Shown: in pieces, positions 58,560 through 64,000 of the stretch
How positions within the stretch are numbered: the first letter of the stretch is position 1
Layout: each line of letters opens with the position of its first letter
Origin: Liolophura sinensis
Taxonomy: Eukaryota > Mollusca > Polyplacophora > Chitonida > Chitonidae
Length of the DNA: 64,000 nucleotides
Direction of reading: 5' to 3'
Assembly: GCF_032854445.1 (NCBI RefSeq)
Contig: NC_088296.1
Span: 21,997,853 to 22,061,852, forward strand
The notes under the pieces: model-generated
The model's database searches: none
What the model was told of the DNA's origin: nothing
The model's input: the letters and a program-made list of their open reading frames with translations, nothing else
Translations under genes and position numbers: made by a program

Positions 58560-59494
58560 ATAGCCGTGTCAAAAAGCGTCCCAGAGTTATTCCCCCTGAA
58601 ACTCTCCCTCACAAATGGCATTGCTTATTCTGAAGGAATATTTGATGGTTGGACGGTATATATGTGAATAAATTGGATTTCACTGTTTAGTGTTCGAAAT
58701 AAAAAAAAAAAATCTTCGGATCTTATATTATTCTGTTCTTGCCGATTTATTGAAATACCTCGTAAGACTTGAGTTTTCCTCCAAGAGTTATCTCGGAACA
58801 ATACAGACTGGGCATACATCTGGTGTATTAAATAGAATAACAGCACTGAACTAATGAGCGTATTATTGAGAGTAAATCCATATTCCTGTTGTCTCCAAAT
58901 ACTTGAGGTAAATATCGGTCTCATACGGCACCAAAATATAAAACTTTTTACCTCGGAGTCGATCAAGATTAACTGGTGATAAACAGAGAGCAGAGCCTGT
59001 TTTCTTAATCTCTAAAGGTCATAAAACTGGGTTTTAAAGAAAAATCCGCTACACTAGTATATTATGCTTTGCTCTTTATATTTAACATAAGTGAAATATT
59101 CTTGAGTACGAAGTAAAACACCAATAAAAAAATCGAAATATATTTAAACAAAGAACTTTTTATATGTCTTCAATAAATAACAACTCATAAGACTGCGAGG
59201 ATGAATTATGTATTAGTATGTAATTCATTTTGCAAATAAAAATTAAGAAAAAACAAAACAGTAAAAAACACAAATTAATAAGACATTAGTAAACTTAGAA
59301 TTGGCAGTAAAGCTATCAAAGAGGTCGTCTGTAGGAGACGCATCAACGCGAAACTTTAGTTTCATATACACATGTACAAAGTGCTTAAACATGTACCTTA
59401 ACAAGCATTCTGAAATAGAAAAAAGAGGTGAAGACATGAATTTGGAACTTTACGGTAATTAACACGCCTCAGTTAAGAAACGACTCCCTCGTCT
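58560..59494. other. Diverged intergenic part of unit 4
   Basis: Matches units 1-3 in blocks, with insertions of about 190 bp (from 58,680) and about 330 bp (59,130-59,460). A decayed SINE tail (AAGTGAAATATTCTTGAGTA) lies at about 59,085. No gene recognised. Confidence 0.45.
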
Positions 59495-59532
59495 TACATA
59501 TGTATATATATATATATATATATAGATATATA
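59495..59532. repeat. Short (TA)n microsatellite, unit 4
   Basis: Only about 35 bp of TA, against about 90-105 bp in units 1-3, at the same place between the same flanks. Confidence 0.9.
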
Positions 59533-61872
59533 CTTAGCCTGAGCACATTACCTGTAGTACATTTGTGACATGTTGTTAAAGGTAAGTCAGTATAAAAAAT
59601 AACTACTGCTAGGCCTGGCAGTTTGATGGTACTTCAGATGTAGTTATGGGCAAGTCATGATATAATGTAGGTAACGGGTAATAGACCATGAACTGTACTG
59701 ATGGTTGAAATTCCACACTTACAAAACCGGGGGTATATCAGTTTCCATATACCTCTGGGTTCAAGGCCTCTCGTGCTACAGTCCTATTTAATGCTTCCGG
59801 GTCGAATGTAGTCCCCTGCTATTTTCAATATGTTTTCTTTTGCTCCTTGGGCTGCCCCTTTTCTTTTTTTCCGCTTGTTAAGTTGTATCATTTTGTATCA
59901 GAGGCTTCAAAGTTTCATTCTAGGTATAAATTTGTGTGTTTTTCAGAGAATGATGGCTGATACACACCAGCAAAAAGTAGGGAAATGTCCTGTTTCACCA
60001 GCCTCTGTCTGGATGCCTTGGCTTGAGGTCAAAAAAACGAGAGAAATCCGCGAAAGCAACCGGTCTGGCGTCAAAAGCGTCAATCGTCCTCAGTTTTACG
60101 TCTCAAAAGTGCTCTTCACGGTTTGGCTGTCGACCTTAGCCAAATATCTACCCGTATACCTTCGGAAAGTCGTCATATAGATATGCCTAATAATATAGGC
60201 CTACGCTAACATGGTAGTTATAGCCTTAATTTGGTACGTCAGCAAGACTTGTAGCAAATCAAAATTTGTAGGAATCCAAAGTTTAACTTTTTCATGCATT
60301 CTTGGCGTTTTTTTTTAAATGACGACGAGAATGGGAACGCCGTACAATGGACAAATAATAAATTCAAAGTTTTATTACTATCTGGTTTTTCAAAACATAT
60401 GAAACCAATGAAATATAATCAGCAACGGCTTAATTCAACATTTTCCACCTTTATTCCACAATGGCGGTAACCGTAATGACACAAGAATGTGGAGGAAGAA
60501 GAAACGTACCATCACCGGGTTATGTCAGCTGTAACAAACAGTTCTATGGGAGAAAAGACAATCGTTGTTGTTGTTGTTGTTGTTCGAGATGGCGTTGTTC
60601 ATGTTCTCGATCGTGGGTAGCAGTTTTGAAATGCGCATGCTTCTCTGCACCTTTTTTCTTGTCCCTGGTTTGCAATCGCGTGTAAAGCGGTCTCATACTT
60701 TGATATACATATATATATATACATATCACTAAAGCATTATGAAAGAAGAACTTCACAAGGACAACAACTTCGTCCATCCACAGAGCTGCTTATCCCGAGC
60801 TGCTAAAAAGGCTTAGCTTACACCAAAAATCTTTTCTTTTCTTTTCATTTTTTCATTCCTTGGATTATTATTGGGAGTGGTTGATAATAATACCACAAAT
60901 GAACAGCACGACCATCGCGGAAATGAAAAATAAAAGATGGCCAAGTCAGTGGTAATCAAAGACACACTGCTTGTATGAACAGACTTATGAAATCAAACCC
61001 ATAGAGCTATCAATTACCATTTTCAGCTTCCGGGTTTCTGTAGCCAATCGCCTGTTGTGGTCGCCACTGTGTTATGGCGCCACTACACTATCATTAATGG
61101 GTGACTGTATCCGATGTCAATTGCTCCGTACACTACTTAGGCAAGACAATTCATATTACGTTTTACTACATGCATGTCGAATTCTATTAAAAAATCAAAC
61201 AAGGAAAAATCACACATGTCGTTAAAGGATTGCATTTACTAGGTCTGTGGTGGGAAAAGACTTGGTTCTGATCCAAAGCACATATAGTATCGAATGATTG
61301 TAAAGCTTAAACATTAATGTAAAATTCGAAATATCAATAGTACAAAAGCAAACTAAGTGTCTATTTTTTGTTTTTTTTTTCTGATCACAACGCTATTTTT
61401 AACGAGAAGCCTTGAGACATTAATAAGTGTGTCCTGAAACAGAAATAAAACAGTTATGTTGAATTAGTATTTCGCCCAAAATGCCGTTATGATATCAATG
61501 CCAAATGTGAAATTAAAGTTCTTCATGGAGGACTGACTTGATAGGCTATACTGTGCATTAAATGCATTGTAAGGAACAACACGAGACGATAAATAATGCT
61601 GACAGACTTAATTGGTTTCACTGATGGCCTTTTAACGTTGAATCTCACTCATAAGACGGCCGTTCGACTTATTTGTTGAGATAGTCGCATTGCCCGTACA
61701 AAACCAACGGCCTTTCGCAAGAAAATGACTAACTTTCACACATGTAAAGCACATATTTTCAATTGCAGAGACAGTTTATTGTGAATTCCAATTTGGTGGA
61801 AAGCAAGTGGTCTTAAACGAATTTTCATAATAATCGCCCATCAGTCATACGAGAACCCAATCGTCCACGTCA
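59533..61872. other. Diverged right part of unit 4 with non-homologous inserts
   Basis: 59,533-60,170 is a diverged copy of about 44,890-45,440. From about 60,180 to 61,700 I see no unit homology. There is a (GTT)n run near 60,565 and a short (TA)n run at 60,705. Open frames (59,830-60,180; 60,461-60,685) have no domain signals. Confidence 0.45.
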
Positions 61873-62031
61873 GCTGATAAACGGCCAGACGAGTGCCTAT
61901 ACGGCCAAACGAGTGCCTAAACGGCCAAACGAGTGCCTAAACGGCCAGACGGATGCCTAAACGGCCAGACGACTGTCGAAGTGGCCCGATTGGCACCTAA
62001 ACGGCCAGATTAGCACCTGGGCGACCGGAAA
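61873..62031. repeat. 20-bp array, unit 4
   Basis: About eight repeats of ACGGCCAGACGAGTGCCTAA, more regular than in units 1-3. Confidence 0.8.
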
Positions 62032-62125
62032 GAACAATGCAGGGAATGAAATCTTTAACATGACAGCTAGGGAATAAGTCGTTATTTCATGTCATTAATT
62101 ACAAAACAAGCATCTTATCCACTAG

Positions 62126-62680
62126 GTTACAGCCTTCTCCCAAAGCGCTCTGTGAAATCGGCTACTATTTCTACTTACATATGACAGACAAGTAACCCTA
62201 CTCTAACTGTCAATTTGTACTTACGTTTGGGAGCGGAAGGGAACGGTAGCTCATACGGATTCTTATCGTCAACTGAAAAAAATCAAAAGGAAATAGTACT
62301 TCTTTTGACGAACTGGTTAGATAAGACAACAGTTTCAACATACACACAGCAGATTCAAACACAACAGAACCCGGTCATTAAAACTAATTCACTCATTTAA
62401 TTTGGGTTTTTAACGCAGTTCTGAAGAAAGCATATTAAATGCGGTTACATGCAGTATATGAGATCCGTGTGTGAGTAAATCGACACATCTCGTGGTCAGG
62501 CACTTGACCAATATCATGACATAAACCAACATCGGAACTAGCGGGATACTGATTTCAAGTCCGTGGCCAGGACATTTCTAGAGATAAATGTACCAGTCAC
62601 CATAACAAGACAATGACAACCATACAACAGTAAATCATAACAGGCAATCTGCACTCAGACTTCCCTGAGCTGTAGGAAGT
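62126..62680. other. Intergenic DNA right of the tandem units
   Basis: No unit homology and no recognised gene. A 61-codon frame at 62,215 is unsupported. Confidence 0.45.
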
Positions 62681-62805
62681 TATATTTATTTATGTATTTG
62701 ATTGGTGTTTCACGCCGTACTCAAAAGTATTTCACTTATACGACCGCATCCAGTATTATGGTGAGAAGAAACCGGTCAGAGCCAGGAGGAAGCCTGGATA
62801 GTCTG
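62681..62805 (-). repeat. SINE 3' part, minus strand
   Basis: (TTTA)n tail, 'gattggtgtttcacgccgta', 'tatacgaccgcatccagtat' and 'ggtgagaagaaaccgg'. Confidence 0.85.
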
Positions 62806-62870
62806 AGTACTATATATTGTATACCCCTATATATACAGTAAATACCTGAGCTAAACGAACTTAACCGCAA

Positions 62871-62942
62871 TATATTTATTTATTTATTTCATTGGTGTTT
62901 CGGCCGGAGAGGAAGCCAGCATGAGCTGGACTCACAGCGAAC
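62871..62942 (-). repeat. SINE with internal deletion, minus strand
   Basis: The (TTTA)n tail and 'cattggtgttt' join directly to 'cggagaggaagccagcatga', which belongs near the head. The middle of the element is missing. Confidence 0.75.
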
Positions 62943-63207
62943 TGCAGTATACGACCACGCCCTGTTGTAAATCGCTATAATCTAGAACACCTCATTAGAA
63001 GCAGCTCCATGTAGCGAAAAAATAGTTATTGCTAGACTTACCCAGATTTTCCAGCTTGCCCGAAGAGCCCTTAATCGGACTAGGATAATCTACAAGTATA
63101 GCACATATTCAAGGTTTGAAATAAAATTTCATATTTTAATACAATTTTAATTTAACATTCTAGCCCATTATTAAACTTTAAAACATCAATAAATGTGGTA
63201 CTTCACG

Positions 63208-63678
63208 TTAAGCAGAACGCGTGATACGGAAACCATATGGTAGATAGGGGCCTACATACTGAAGAGCCGAATGCTTATATTTAGCATCTATTTTATTCAT
63301 TTATTTGATTGGTGTTTTACGCTGTACTCAAAAATATTTCACTTCTACGACGGCAGCCAGCATTATGGTGAGAGTAGATAGGGAAGAGCCCGGGGGAAAC
63401 CCACGACCATCCGTAGGCTGCTCCCAGACCTTCCCACGTAAGGTCGGAGAGGAAGCAACCATGGGCTGCATTTAGCATCTAGAATACATCTTGAACATTT
63501 GTCCAGTGGATAAAACCAATGGACAGTTTTAGCAAAAAGTATTCTGCGAAATACGAGTAACTGTATTTTGGGATTTTTGGCCATACGTATGATGCTGCCT
63601 CACTGAATAGCCATGCGGAAGACCAATGGTGATGTCCTGTCTAGTCGCAGTATAACTGATCTAACGCGTTCTGCTTAA
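63208..63678. mobile_element. Candidate TTAA-flanked inverted-repeat element
   Basis: TTAAGCAGAACGCGT at 63208-63222 and its exact reverse complement ACGCGTTCTGCTTAA at 63664-63678 bound a 463-bp interior. The outer TTAA on both sides fits the target duplication of piggyBac-type transposons, so this may be a non-autonomous member. A minus-strand SINE sits inside. No transposase is present. Confidence 0.55.
63291..63470 (-). repeat. SINE 3' part, minus strand, inside the TTAA element
   Basis: (TTTA)n-like tail, 'gattggtgttttacgctgta', 'cgacggcagccagcattatg', 'cccgggggaaacccacgacc' and 'ggtcggagaggaagcaacca'. Confidence 0.85.
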
Positions 63679-63689
63679 ACCATGATGCT

Positions 63690-63840
63690 AGGGGGCGTGT
63701 AAATTGCTACTATTTATGCATTTACATAAAGAGTTAGAATTAAACCCTGACTGAGGTAAAGTGACAAGAGGCCGTATTTCATCAGGTAAGTGTGACTATT
63801 TGAATTTTCTCTCTATGCTGTAACGTCTTCATTATATTCT
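63690..63840 (+). repeat. Diverged copy of transporter intron 1
   Basis: 'gcatttacataaagagttag', 'aattaaaccctgactga' and 'gtgacaagaggccgtatttc' align in order with 32,260-32,360 of copy 1 at clearly reduced identity. It may belong to a fifth, older transporter copy. No exon 2 is visible before the window ends. Confidence 0.45.
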
Positions 63841-64000
63841 TACCTTCAGTTTTTGCAGTCTTCAGTTCAGGACTGGAAATGCAAACTGAGAAAAACAACA
63901 ACAACAATACATTACTGTGATGACGCCTAACCCTCATTTATACATGTAGTATTCATCAAATACATTTGCATTGTTCCGCTCTGTTGAGTTTCAGATTTAG

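Larger units (their letters stand above)
52506..62125 (+). repeat. Transporter tandem unit 4, right part diverged
   Basis: Nearly identical to unit 2 up to about 57,500. Beyond that, similarity continues in blocks to about 62,125 ('aagcatcttatcc') with many substitutions and several insertions absent from units 1-3. This suggests the right part descends from an older duplication. Confidence 0.75.

Noticed and set aside
60461-60685. Cys-rich 74-codon frame
   Set aside because: The Cys run is a (GTT)n microsatellite, with no supporting context.

Overview
The window is animal nuclear DNA, most likely from a mollusc or another lophotrochozoan. It is AT-rich and full of tRNA-derived SINEs whose 3' ends finish in (AAAT)n. 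Its genes are split by GT-AG introns, and most of the space is filled by tandem arrays and segmental duplications. The mollusc call rests on how these SINE families look to me, not on a database match. No prokaryotic operon, CRISPR array, rRNA or stand-alone tRNA was seen.

Layout. (1) 1-14,760: a unit of about 6.6-7.2 kb is present twice in the same orientation (about 611-7,782 and 8,127-14,702). Each copy carries the same series of arrays: a 36-bp array, a related 35-bp array, a second 36-bp ACT-rich array between two SINE 3' ends, and a domain of degenerate GAGGTATA words. No convincing gene lies here. The long reading frames of the ACT-rich array are artefacts of a stop-free 36-bp monomer. 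(2) 15,772-25,165: a plus-strand gene for a single-pass immunoglobulin-superfamily receptor, assembled here from 13 exons (predicted 527 residues). It has three Ig domains, a Val-rich membrane helix and a cytoplasmic tail built from very small exons. Every internal junction is phase 1, so each tail exon can be skipped without a frameshift. Three tail exons each carry a YxxP tyrosine motif. (3) 25,166-30,812: SINE-rich intergenic DNA with a 12-unit, 60-bp minisatellite. (4) 30,813 to about 62,125: four tandem units, up to 7.9 kb each, each with one copy of a three-exon gene for a 12-helix major-facilitator-type transporter. Copy 1 has four in-frame stops and no unit upstream. Copy 2 has one stop. 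Copy 3 has lost exons 2 and 3 through a 1.85-kb deletion. Copy 4 (53,058-55,748) is intact and predicts 518 residues. (5) 62,125-64,000: SINE relics, a candidate TTAA-flanked inverted-repeat element, and a diverged stretch resembling intron 1 of the transporter.

How the parts relate. The transporter units share regulatory-looking sequence: an E-box cluster before copies 2-4, a palindromic CRE that is intact only upstream of the broken copies 1-3, a perfect RFX-type X-box behind copies 2-4, and a CCAAT/TATA pair in every unit that survives even in the most diverged unit. The Ig receptor and the transporter show no visible functional link. No base-level computation was possible: repeat counts, identities and splice sites were read by eye.
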